Below, in pieces: positions 54,344-62,625 of a DNA stretch of 64,000 nucleotides; position 1 is the stretch's first letter, and every line of letters begins with the position of its first letter. Position numbers and translations under genes: made by a program. The stretch lies in the NCBI GenBank assembly GCA_018333785.1, contig JAGXSU010000139.1:1-64000 (forward strand), given 5' to 3'. The stretch comes from Methylomicrobium sp. Its GTDB lineage: Bacteria > Pseudomonadota > Gammaproteobacteria > Methylococcales > Methylomonadaceae. The notes under the pieces are model-generated. The model was not told the origin of the DNA. It saw only the letters and a list, made by a program, of their open reading frames with translations, and ran no database searches.

Positions 54344-55810
54344 ATGAACAACCCATTAAATTTGAGGCCGCTTTCCAACGCCGGTAAATGCGCCTTGCTA
54401 GGCCTCTCGCTAAACGGAACGGCATTTTCGGCAGAACCACAAAATCCCGAACAGTATAAAGAAGAGTTATTGGCTATTGAAAAACGTCTCGATGCCAAAT
54501 TAAAGCTGTTGGATGAAAAGCTGGGCCGATTGGAAGTCTTGGAAAACAAATCGCCCGTCGTTACCGCAGAACCCGCCATCGCAATACCGGTTCCCGTTGC
54601 AGCAAAACCGCCCGTTCCAACGCAGACGGCGGAAACCAGGGAAGCTGACAAAGTGCCGTCAAAAAAACAGGAGGGTTTTCCGGTCAGTGCCAGTTACGGC
54701 AAGAACGGGTTTGAAGTCAAAACCGACGACGGCAAATTCGCCCTGGCCATCCAAAATCGCATACAAGTCCGGTATGCCAACCCTTTTGACAGTGACCCGC
54801 GATCAATCAGCCAACTCGAACGCGATCAAAGTTCATTCATGATACGCCGGGCCCGGACCAAGCTTAAAGGCCACGCTTATTGGCCTTGGCTTAAATACTA
54901 TTTGCAGTATGACTGGTCTCAACCGGTTTTACGCGATTTAAACCTGACATTGGACAAGTTCGATTGGGCCAAATTATGGGTAGGCCGCGGCAAGGTCGTC
55001 TATAACGACGAACGCGTTACCTCCTCGGGCAACCAACAGTTTGCTAATCGCTCAATCGTCAACGATATTTTTACCGTGGACCGGCAACAAGGCGTTCAAG
55101 TCCTGGGCAATCTGTTTCCCGGCACCTGGTATGACATGAGCTATGCAGCCGGCGTCTTTTCAGGTTTAGGTGTGGGCGAACGCAATAATGACGATGACAA
55201 CATGATGTATGCAGGCCGCCTGCAATGGAACGCCCTGGGCGGGGAAATGCCGTTCTCCCAATCCGATATCGAATTCCATCAAAAACCGGCGCTCAACTTT
55301 GCTTTCGCCGCAGCGACCAACCAAAGCAAGTGTACTGCGTTTGAAACCGACAGCGACAGCTGCAGGAATTTGCGGGGATTTGCTGATGGTGAAGATGGAC
55401 AATACAAAATCAATCAGATGATGGAAGAAGTCCGGTTCAAATGGCAGGGCTTATCGATACAGCACGAAATGCACTGGAAAGAAATCGAAGACACGCTAAA
55501 AGCTCAATCTGATTCATCAAGAGAAACCAATCTCAGAGGTGGCTTAATACAAGCGGGTTACTTCCCTCACTACTTATTTGCAATCGTCCCTAAAAATCTG
55601 GAATTTGCCGGCCGCTATGCGTTTGTTGATCCGAATACCGATGTCGATAACGATCTGCAACAGGAAGTCAGCGGTGTCATGACGTATTTCTTCAGCGGCC
55701 ATTCCAATAAAGTGAATTTCCAGGTTAGCCACTTGATCGTCGAAGATCCTGGTTTATCCATGAGTCAATCAGAACAGCGGTTTTGGTTGCAATGGGATCT
55801 TTCATTTTAA
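54344..55810 (+). CDS. OprO/OprP-type porin
   Basis: 488 residues. A signal peptide (about 1-29) is followed by a coiled coil (about 32-65; ELLAIEKRLDAKLKLLDEKL) and a Pro/Ala/Val linker, then a 16-strand beta-barrel with FALAIQNRIQVRYANPFDSD, RRARTKLKGHAYWP and a C-terminal FWLQWDLSF ending in Phe. This matches the phosphate-selective porin O/P family in the outer membrane; trimer formation would come from the coiled coil. Anion choice is unknown. A 35-base hairpin repeat follows the stop. Confidence 0.88.
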   Translation: MNNPLNLRPLSNAGKCALLGLSLNGTAFSAEPQNPEQYKEELLAIEKRLDAKLKLLDEKLGRLEVLENKSPVVTAEPAIAIPVPVAAKPPVPTQTAETREADKVPSKKQEGFPVSASYGKNGFEVKTDDGKFALAIQNRIQVRYANPFDSDPRSISQLERDQSSFMIRRARTKLKGHAYWPWLKYYLQYDWSQPVLRDLNLTLDKFDWAKLWVGRGKVVYNDERVTSSGNQQFANRSIVNDIFTVDRQQGVQVLGNLFPGTWYDMSYAAGVFSGLGVGERNNDDDNMMYAGRLQWNALGGEMPFSQSDIEFHQKPALNFAFAAATNQSKCTAFETDSDSCRNLRGFADGEDGQYKINQMMEEVRFKWQGLSIQHEMHWKEIEDTLKAQSDSSRETNLRGGLIQAGYFPHYLFAIVPKNLEFAGRYAFVDPNTDVDNDLQQEVSGVMTYFFSGHSNKVNFQVSHLIVEDPGLSMSQSEQRFWLQWDLSF

Positions 55811-55828
55811 CGGTGTATAAGAATTGTC

Positions 55829-55863
55829 GGTAGGATGCGGTGAGGAACGAACCGCATCCTACC
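55829..55863. repeat. Hairpin repeat GGTAGGATGCGGT..ACCGCATCCTACC, copy 1
   Basis: Perfect 13-base arms around GAGGAACGA. A related, less perfect inverse copy lies at 56680-56708, on the other side of the CSD-DUF1294 gene. It may also end porin transcripts, though no T run follows. Confidence 0.75.
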
Positions 55864-55891
55864 CACTGCCGGATTTATATCCGGCTCATCG

Positions 55892-56575
55892 TTAAAACTC
55901 ATGCTTCAAAATGTGCCCTTTTTTGTCAAAAATAATCCCATACGGAACGTTCAGGGCGGTTCGTTCTTCAATAAAGGAGAGCGCTGATGCTCCACCGGGT
56001 GTATGCAGCCAAATAAAGGCACTGAAATTCAATAAAACCGTCACCCAAAACACAGCTCTAAAAGATTGTTTTTTAGACTTGTGTCGTAATGTTTGTTGGG
56101 CAATCATTCCACCAGGCCAACCACCTGCTAATGAAAACAAATGCAGAGTACTTTCCTTCGTTCTCCAATCTCCATTTCGAGCCGCTGATTTATCAACCTT
56201 ATACAAGATAAAAGTCAATAAACTAATAACCAAATAAAATGGCAAGACTAAAAAAGGAACCTTGTTTGTTAGTGCTGATATGCCAACAATCACAACAAAT
56301 ACTACTGGGATAAAAATAGCGAAATAGGATCTATCAGTTTTTTTGTTATTCGATAGAAGCTCACCGGCTCTTGTTACTCTTTCAGCACAAGGTCTGCCAC
56401 TTTTATCAGCGGATATGGAATAGGTAACGGCCTGATTTATCGCAGGCATTTTTTTCCGGTTATTAAACGCTTTGAAATGGACAAAGATTTGTTTCCCACC
56501 CTCATTTGGTTCAATGAATCCAAAACCTTTGTCATCATTCCAGGATATTATTTTTCCCTTGATTCTTGTATCCAT
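55892..56575 (-). CDS. Cold-shock domain fused to DUF1294 membrane domain
   Basis: 227 residues. The N-terminal cold-shock fold (about 1-68) has KGKIISWNDDKGFGFIEPNE and QIFVHFKAF, the RNA-binding motifs RNP1 and RNP2. The C-terminal part has about four helices and the DUF1294 signature WPGGMIAQQTLRHKSKKQSF. Such fusions are frequent in proteobacteria; the role is unknown. It is bracketed by two copies of the same hairpin repeat. Confidence 0.9.
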   Translation of the reverse strand: MDTRIKGKIISWNDDKGFGFIEPNEGGKQIFVHFKAFNNRKKMPAINQAVTYSISADKSGRPCAERVTRAGELLSNNKKTDRSYFAIFIPVVFVVIVGISALTNKVPFLVLPFYLVISLLTFILYKVDKSAARNGDWRTKESTLHLFSLAGGWPGGMIAQQTLRHKSKKQSFRAVFWVTVLLNFSAFIWLHTPGGASALSFIEERTALNVPYGIIFDKKGHILKHEF

Positions 56576-56679
56576 ATTTTCCAGCGCTTACGAGTGGTTA
56601 TAGTGATTACAAATATCTTCCCGATTTTTGGCTCCAAAATCAACAAATCCATAATTTAGGCGGCGTTCGCAAGCCCATC

Positions 56680-56708
56680 GATGCGGTTCGTGCCTCACCT
56701 CATCCTAC
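56680..56708. repeat. Hairpin repeat, copy 2 (inverse of 55829-55863)
   Basis: The reverse complement, GTAGGATGAGGTGAGGCACG followed by AACCGCATC, matches copy 1 except at a few bases. It lies just downstream of the histidine kinase gene's end. Confidence 0.65.
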
Positions 56709-56716
56709 CGCATTAA

Positions 56717-58018
56717 CTAACGCCTTCCGCCCACCCGTTTGGCTTTGGGGAAATAGACCGACACGCGCGTGCCTTCGCCGGGCTTGCTGCTGATTTTTAA
56801 TTGCCAGCCAAAGCGGTTGCAAAGCCGGTTGACGATCGTCAAGCCTAAGCCGTGGCCCCGGTTGTCGTTTTGGGCTCGATAAAATGGCTCGAAGACTTGT
56901 TGCAGCTGGCCTTGTTCCATTCCGATTCCGGTATCGGAGACGGTGACGCGGTTTTCGTCGATGATAATGCTGATCGTGCCTTCTCGCGTATAGCTGAACG
57001 CATTTCGCAGCAGATTGGTGAACAGAATATGCAGCACTTTTTCCGACGCGACGGTGGACAACAGGCAGTTTTGCTCAATTTCCAGGCGCAGATGATCCGA
57101 ACCGGCAACGCGGTTAACTTGTTCGGCCAATGTCGCCAATAAATCGTTGATCAAGACTTCTTCTTCCGGCAGCGGCGAAGATTCCTCCCTCGCTAACAGC
57201 AACAAGGTCTCGATGAGTTCTTCCATGTCTTTTAGCGTGTTTTCAATCACCTCCAAGGCATTGCGCTCGTTGGGCTGATAATCGGCACGTCGTTGCAGCA
57301 AGGCCAGGGAGCTTTTGATGACGGCCATCGGAGTGCGCAATTCGTGACTGGCATCACGGGTAAAATTTTGCTCACGCTCGATAAACAATTCCAGCCGTTC
57401 AGTGAAATGATCCAGTGCATCGATCAGTTTTGCGACATCACTGTCGCCAGAGTCGCGTAATTCATTCAGATCCAGCTCAGCCAACCCTTGTTTTCTAAAA
57501 TCAAACCGTTCGACCACTTCTGCCAGTTTGATAACCGGTGAAATGGCTTTTTTGGATTGCTGATAAGCGAGCCAGGCAAACAGATAAATCAGCACCAAAA
57601 CCAGACTCAGCGGCACGGTACCAAAATAAAATGACAGCGCGGCGACCTGCTGTTCGTCAAAAGCCAGATAAAGTCGATCTTTGCCTTGATTTTCAACGTA
57701 AACAATCGGATGACGGCCCTCCACATTCGCACGGCCAAAGCCTGGCGTCAGATGGCGCAGCGCAGGCGGCACTTCTGTATCGTCGCCCCCTTTGGCCAAA
57801 TAACCTTTCATGTTGGCCGTATTGGGGCGGGGGAAATCCGCTTGGTTCTGGTATAACGACCAGAAATGCGTGGCTTCGCCTTGCAAGGCCTCCCTGACCA
57901 AAACATCTTCCACGATTTTGGCTGCAGCAAAAACACCGAGCAGCGTCGCGCCACTGATCAGTAAAATTTGCCACAAAAAAGCTTTGATCAGTTTATAGTG
58001 CAGGCCTTGTTTTGGCAT
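56717..58018 (-). CDS. Sensor histidine kinase, QseC/PmrB-like
   Basis: 433 residues from the ATG at 58018 (MPKQGLHYKL), three bases after the stop of the Cfa-like gene and with AGGA six bases upstream. Two helices (about 12-32 and 150-170) enclose a periplasmic sensor domain of about 115 residues. The kinase core has SHELRTPMAVIKS (H box), LLRNAFSYT (N box), DTGIGM (G1) and GHGLGLTIV (G2). It is the last gene of the lipid operon and has no response-regulator gene next to it, so its partner is elsewhere. Confidence 0.9.
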   Translation of the reverse strand: MPKQGLHYKLIKAFLWQILLISGATLLGVFAAAKIVEDVLVREALQGEATHFWSLYQNQADFPRPNTANMKGYLAKGGDDTEVPPALRHLTPGFGRANVEGRHPIVYVENQGKDRLYLAFDEQQVAALSFYFGTVPLSLVLVLIYLFAWLAYQQSKKAISPVIKLAEVVERFDFRKQGLAELDLNELRDSGDSDVAKLIDALDHFTERLELFIEREQNFTRDASHELRTPMAVIKSSLALLQRRADYQPNERNALEVIENTLKDMEELIETLLLLAREESSPLPEEEVLINDLLATLAEQVNRVAGSDHLRLEIEQNCLLSTVASEKVLHILFTNLLRNAFSYTREGTISIIIDENRVTVSDTGIGMEQGQLQQVFEPFYRAQNDNRGHGLGLTIVNRLCNRFGWQLKISSKPGEGTRVSVYFPKAKRVGGRR

Positions 58019-58020
58019 GA

Positions 58021-59052
58021 TTATCCTGTTTTGGCAAACCGGTAATGAGCCACCAGCCACTCATTACCGCCGCGATATCCGAACAATTCGGCACAAGCCA
58101 TAAAAAACAGGCGCCAGCGCTGCACCCATAACGGAGCTTCCGTCTTTCCGTATGTTTCACCAAACAACTGTAAAATTGCTTCTTTGTGGTTATCCATATT
58201 ATTGAGCCAGGCTTCAGAAGTTTGCTGATAATGCCGCCCCGAGACATCCCATTGGCATTCGATAGATAGCTGTTTTTGAAAATGCAGCAGCGTATCGCGG
58301 GCGGGCATCATGCCACCGGTAAAAAAATACCGTCCCATCCAGTTGTCATCGCCTTCTGTTTCAAACGGATAGGCCAGATAGCGGTGGCAAAAAATGTGTA
58401 CGAACAACTTGCCGCCGGGCCTTAACCAGGACGCAACCTTATTTAAAAGGCTGTCGTAATTGCGCATATGCTCGAACATTTCTACCGAAACGATACGGTC
58501 GAAGGTTCGATCCAGCGACAGTTGATTAACATCGCAGGTTATGACTTCGATATTGTTCAGACCGCGTTGACGGGCCTGTTCATTGATATATTCGCGCTGA
58601 CTGTTGGAATTTGATACGGCGGTTATGCGGCTGCCGGGGTAATGCGCGGCCATCCAGAGCGTCAAAGATCCCCAGCCGCAGCCTAATTCAAGCACGTCCT
58701 GACCGTCGACCAGTTCAGCTCGTTCACAGCTGATGGCCAGCATCTTTGCCTCGGCTTCATCCAGGTTATGAGTCTCATGATCCCAATAGCAGGATGAATA
58801 TTTAAGATGCTTACCTAAAGCATAACGATAAAAAGCGGCAGGTACTTCGTAATGCTGTTGATTGGCTGCCTCGGTTTCAATCGCAATCGGGCTTAGCCTG
58901 AGTTCTGCCAATAAGTCCCGGTAACGCTGACTTTGGCGTTCGACATCGTCTGCGAATTCTTCATGCAAACGCTGTTTTAATAAACGTCTTATACCCCATC
59001 TAATGAAGGTATCGGGGATTTTTCCGGCTTCTGCCAGTGCGATCAAGCTCAT
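58021..59052 (-). CDS. Second Cfa-like SAM methyltransferase
   Basis: 343 residues. The motif KYSSCYWDHETHNLDEAE corresponds to the Cys region of cyclopropane synthases, followed by motif I LELGCGWGSLTLWMAAHYPG and VSVEMFEHMRNYDSLLNKV and FVHIFCHRYLAYPF. The Cys, Glu and His of the bicarbonate site seem present. It resembles coclaurine N-methyltransferase-type members of the Cfa family, so the acceptor may not be a fatty acid. It lies between DUF1295 (with a repeat in the gap) and the histidine kinase. Confidence 0.85.
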   Translation of the reverse strand: MSLIALAEAGKIPDTFIRWGIRRLLKQRLHEEFADDVERQSQRYRDLLAELRLSPIAIETEAANQQHYEVPAAFYRYALGKHLKYSSCYWDHETHNLDEAEAKMLAISCERAELVDGQDVLELGCGWGSLTLWMAAHYPGSRITAVSNSNSQREYINEQARQRGLNNIEVITCDVNQLSLDRTFDRIVSVEMFEHMRNYDSLLNKVASWLRPGGKLFVHIFCHRYLAYPFETEGDDNWMGRYFFTGGMMPARDTLLHFQKQLSIECQWDVSGRHYQQTSEAWLNNMDNHKEAILQLFGETYGKTEAPLWVQRWRLFFMACAELFGYRGGNEWLVAHYRFAKTG

Positions 59053-59220
59053 CGTGAACCTCTTTGTTTTTGTAAGAAACGGTGTAACTACTCGGCGAGA
59101 CGAACCTCTCTTTCGCCCTCTACAAGAAGGAGAGGTTCGGATAAAGGTATAAAAGCAGTTTTCGTTGATTTTTTATTACCCCTCAGCCAAGCCACAAGCC
59201 CATTATGTCAAACGTATTTG

Positions 59221-59281
59221 GTAGGAGCGGGCCATGCCAGCCATTGAAACACATCCGGTCGCGGGCTTGACTCGCTCCTAC
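59221..59281. repeat. Dispersed inverted repeat, GTAGGAGCG..CGCTCCTAC, copy 2
   Basis: GTAGGAGCGGG (59221-59231) is paired by CTCGCTCCTAC (59271-59281) with one mismatch. Its first 18 bases are identical to the minus strand of 41321-41338. It sits in the 244-base gap inside the lipid operon. Confidence 0.7.
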
Positions 59282-59296
59282 ACTCATTCATAACGA

Positions 59297-60064
59297 TTAT
59301 CCTTTCGGCCACCAGGGGAAAAACATCGGCGTGGTTTGTTGATAGAGCCTGTAATCCTCGCCCCTGCTTCGCAAAGCTTGTTGCTCTGTAAACGGAATAC
59401 CGGTGAGGAAATACAAAAAGCAGAACATCACAACCGGCGCCAACCATAACCAATACTGGTACTCGCTGCCCCAACCCATTAAGGGATAAGCAAACCAGTG
59501 CAGCCATTCGAAAAAATAATTGGGGTGCCTTGAATAACGCCACCAGCCATCGCGGCAGGTACGCCCCTTGTAGTCAGGGTTGTTACGAAATTCAGCCAAC
59601 TGCCGGTCGGCAGCCGCCTCACCCCAAAAAGCCAGTTCGGCAATCACCAGCGCCAGCACAATCAACTGTGTAGAGGGATTTTGGTTTTGGGCAACAGCGT
59701 AGAAAGGTAAAGACAAGATCCAGATAAATCCGGCCTGCACCAAAAAAAAGCCTAAAAATCCTTTGGATGCGTTTTCTTTCATGGCCAAGCGCATCGCTTT
59801 GTAACGACCGTCCTCCTGTTCGCTGAATACACGCAAAGCCAGATGACGCCCCAAACGCATAAACCAGACCATCGTCAATAAAGCCAGACTCAATTGCAAT
59901 AAAACGGGGGCAGAGCCGGTAAATGCGTACCAGGGCCCGGCAAACATCATACCGAATGCCCAGATGACATCGACGATGCCTGCATTGCGACGGTTCTGCT
60001 GCCATACCCAGGCCATCAGCATAGCGATCACGCTTAATACGCCGACCACGGTTAAACTAAACAT
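59297..60064 (-). CDS. DUF1295 (steroid 5-alpha-reductase fold) membrane protein
   Basis: 255 residues with about six helices. The DUF1295 signature is in the second half: GRTCRDGWWRYSRHPNYFFE followed by WLHWFAYPL, with the His-Pro-Asn and Phe-Glu pairs of the 5-alpha-reductase/isoprenylcysteine methyltransferase fold. It probably reduces or methylates a lipid. It lies 16 bases after the DUF2878 gene and belongs to the Cfa/FAD/DUF1365 operon. Confidence 0.9.
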   Translation of the reverse strand: MFSLTVVGVLSVIAMLMAWVWQQNRRNAGIVDVIWAFGMMFAGPWYAFTGSAPVLLQLSLALLTMVWFMRLGRHLALRVFSEQEDGRYKAMRLAMKENASKGFLGFFLVQAGFIWILSLPFYAVAQNQNPSTQLIVLALVIAELAFWGEAAADRQLAEFRNNPDYKGRTCRDGWWRYSRHPNYFFEWLHWFAYPLMGWGSEYQYWLWLAPVVMFCFLYFLTGIPFTEQQALRSRGEDYRLYQQTTPMFFPWWPKG

Positions 60065-60080
60065 TCAATACCTCCTGGTA

Positions 60081-60599
60081 TCAAAGAGCTGACTTAAGTT
60101 GGGTAGATAACCACAACAAAAACGGCACGACTATGGCCCATGTTGCACCCATCACCAGCCACCATAAATTCGAATCCGGGATAATTTGCACAGCGCCTAA
60201 TTTTTCTGCGCCCATGTAGGAAAGAGGACAGGCCACTCCGCTCATCAAAGCCCCCAAAGCCCAGTTTGTTTGCAACCAAGCCAGAGAGTGATTGATTGTC
60301 AACGCCAGACCTGCCCAGAGCATCACTATCCAGAAAGGCGCCAGACTTGGTGTTGCTGCGGCCTGAAAAACCAGCCAATCCAGTTTTACCCAGAGCGTGT
60401 CAAACAGAAAACCCATGACCACCGCGACCAGCATCAATTGCACATCACCTTTGGCATAACGGGCGGGCCGTGTCTGCCAGGCGATGAAGGCCAACATGAC
60501 CATGCCTGCAGGCCAGTTATAGTCTGCTGCGGCACCGATTACTGCAGCAAACCACAAGGCTTGCATCCAGACCATGTTGAGAATGCGTTCATTTACCAC
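60081..60599 (-). CDS. DUF2878 membrane protein
   Basis: 172 residues with five or so hydrophobic helices (ALWFAAVIGAAADYNWPAGM, MLVAVVMGFLFDTLWVKL, PFWIVMLWAGLALTINHSLA, GALMSGVACPLSYMGAEKLG and the C-terminal AIVVPFLLWL). This matches DUF2878, a family found almost only beside Cfa, DUF1295, DUF1365 and an FAD oxidoreductase. Its start overlaps the upstream cfa gene by 11 bases. The function is unknown; a helper in lipid modification is inferred. Confidence 0.85.
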   Translation of the reverse strand: MVNERILNMVWMQALWFAAVIGAAADYNWPAGMVMLAFIAWQTRPARYAKGDVQLMLVAVVMGFLFDTLWVKLDWLVFQAAATPSLAPFWIVMLWAGLALTINHSLAWLQTNWALGALMSGVACPLSYMGAEKLGAVQIIPDSNLWWLVMGATWAIVVPFLLWLSTQLKSAL

Positions 60600-61851
60600 T
60601 GTTGGGCAACCATTGTGGACGGCGGTTTCCGGGTTTAGCCCAGAGTAATTGAACGTTGGAAATCGATTTTTCGCGAAACCCCCCTTCGCAATAACTCAGA
60701 TAGAATTCCCACATTCGAATGAACGCCTCACTGTAGCCTTGGGCTCTAACCTGTTCCAGCGAGGCCATAAAGCGCTCTCGCCAGCTTTTCAAGGTCAACG
60801 CATAACTCTCGCCTTGGTCTTCAAGGTTGATCAAACGCATGTCCGTGCACCGTGCCGCACTATCGACTATCGCGCTTATGCAGGGAATGAAGCTGCCAGG
60901 AAAAATGTAACGCTTGATAAAATCAACACTGTTTAAGGCTTGTTTGTAACGCTGATCCTCAATAGTTATCGCCTGAATCAGGGCTAAACCATCCGGTTTG
61001 AGCAGTGCGGCGCATTGTTTGAGATAGGTGTCCAGATAGTGATGACCTACCGCCTCTATCATTTCGATGGAGACCAATTTGTCATACCGGCCTTGCAGAT
61101 CCCGGTAATCTTCCATCACTATTTCAATGCGATCAGTCAAACCGGCATCGGCCACACGTTGCTTGGCGGCGTCATATTGCTCCTGAGAAATGGTCGTCGT
61201 TGTAATACGACAGCCGTAATGACCGGCCGCATAAACAGCAAAGCCGCCCCAGCCCGTACCAATTTCCAGCAAATGATCGCCTGGTTGCAGCGCCAGCTTC
61301 TGACAAATACGGTCCAGCTTTGCGGTTGAAGCTTCTTCCAGGCTTAATTCCAGATCGTGGTAGGTGGCCGAAGAATACATGCCGTGTTGATCAAGAAACA
61401 ATGCAAACAAATCATTGCCCAGATCGTAATGAGCCGATATGTTTCGCTTGGAGCCCTGCACTGAATTCTTATTGGCAAAATGCCAGAATTTAAGCAACAA
61501 ACTGGCAAGCGCGGCCAAGCCGCCTTCCATACTGTCCAGCAAATCACGGTTACGGACCAGAATCTGAATAACCCCGGTCAAGTTATCCGCTTCCCAGCCG
61601 TGGTCCATGTACGATTCAGCGGCGCCTATCGATCCGTTCAGCGCGATCTGCCGGTAGAAATCCGGATTTTTCACGACAATTTTAGCGCACAGGCCGTCCT
61701 TGGCCGGCTCACCCAGCACCACGGTTTCCAGGGGATCCTGGATAGTCAGCTGGGCATCTTTGATTCTTGACAGCTTGTTCAAAAACGCCTTTCTGAGCTG
61801 AAGATCAAGCTTTGTAGGAACAAGGTTCAACTCGGCTGTCGTTGCATTCAT
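60589..61851 (-). CDS. cfa: Cyclopropane-fatty-acyl-phospholipid synthase-family protein
   Basis: 420 residues. SAM motif I is LLEIGTGWGGFAVYAAGHYG; also VSIEMIEAVGHHYLDTYLKQ, RYIFPGSFIPCISAIVDSA and RMWEFYLSYCEGGFREKSIS near the end, typical of the Cfa family. At the place of the bicarbonate-binding Cys the text is MYSSATY and at that of the His it is LIQAIT, so two ligands of the E. coli cyclopropane synthase may be replaced by Ser and Gln (by eye alignment). It may therefore make methyl-branched rather than cyclopropane lipids. It starts 15 bases after DUF1365. Confidence 0.9.
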   Translation of the reverse strand: MNATTAELNLVPTKLDLQLRKAFLNKLSRIKDAQLTIQDPLETVVLGEPAKDGLCAKIVVKNPDFYRQIALNGSIGAAESYMDHGWEADNLTGVIQILVRNRDLLDSMEGGLAALASLLLKFWHFANKNSVQGSKRNISAHYDLGNDLFALFLDQHGMYSSATYHDLELSLEEASTAKLDRICQKLALQPGDHLLEIGTGWGGFAVYAAGHYGCRITTTTISQEQYDAAKQRVADAGLTDRIEIVMEDYRDLQGRYDKLVSIEMIEAVGHHYLDTYLKQCAALLKPDGLALIQAITIEDQRYKQALNSVDFIKRYIFPGSFIPCISAIVDSAARCTDMRLINLEDQGESYALTLKSWRERFMASLEQVRAQGYSEAFIRMWEFYLSYCEGGFREKSISNVQLLWAKPGNRRPQWLPNSGK

Positions 61852-61866
61852 GGTCTTGCCTCCTGG

Positions 61867-62625
61867 TTACTCGATTATTTTTTCCGGATGGGAATAAAAA
61901 GGGATGCCCTTTAGCCAAAGTCTCATCGCCTGCCAATAAATAGCCGCTACGACTTTCAGCGTCATAAAAGGGTAATGTAAAGGGATGTTGCGCATGGTCT
62001 GTGCGGTCAAAGGTATGGTATTGAGCAACAGCGTGGCGTCAAAACAAGACACGGAATCCTGCTCCACTTCCATATGAATCGCTAGCTTCTTGTCCTGCAG
62101 GCTGAATCGCCAATGATACTGTTGATCCATGGGCATAAACGGCGAAACATGGAACGACTTGTCAAACCGAAACGACCACTTGTTAGCATGCTCAGGACTG
62201 TCACGGGTATCCAGTAAATAGCTGAAGCGCTCATCCCAGGGTGTATTGGTAATTTCGGCCAGGATAAAACGCGGTTGCTTGTCGCCTTCCGGATAACAAA
62301 AGTAAAAACTGACCGGATTAAAACTGTGCCCCAGATAGCGCAAGTGTGTCAGCAAAATTATGCGGCCCTCAAACGAGACACCAGTTTGCTGTTGAATTCT
62401 GGATTTTATCGCATCGGCAATTGTCATTTGCGGATCGCCCAGGTAATCCGACCGGTAGTAACTGACCAGATTGAAACGTTCCTTGCTCCACAACCGACTG
62501 ATGCTCATCACCTGCTCGACTTCATCAAGATCCAGCCAGGTCATGAATACCGGGTAACGGAAGGCATGCGGCTTGGGCACATAACGGCGATGCCTGACCC
62601 ACCCTGTCACTAGACGGCTGTTCAT
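61867..62625 (-). CDS. DUF1365 family protein
   Basis: 252 residues from the ATG at 62625 (MNSRLVTGWVRHRRYVPKPH), which overlaps the stop of the FAD oxidoreductase gene (ATGA). DUF1365 text: FRYPVFMTWLDLDEV, LTHLRYLGHSFNPVSFYFCY, AEITNTPWDERFSYLL and a C-terminal membrane-near helix. The family almost always sits with an FAD amine-oxidase-like gene and a Cfa gene, and is induced by light or singlet oxygen in several bacteria. Its biochemistry is not established. Confidence 0.92.
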   Translation of the reverse strand: MNSRLVTGWVRHRRYVPKPHAFRYPVFMTWLDLDEVEQVMSISRLWSKERFNLVSYYRSDYLGDPQMTIADAIKSRIQQQTGVSFEGRIILLTHLRYLGHSFNPVSFYFCYPEGDKQPRFILAEITNTPWDERFSYLLDTRDSPEHANKWSFRFDKSFHVSPFMPMDQQYHWRFSLQDKKLAIHMEVEQDSVSCFDATLLLNTIPLTAQTMRNIPLHYPFMTLKVVAAIYWQAMRLWLKGIPFYSHPEKIIE

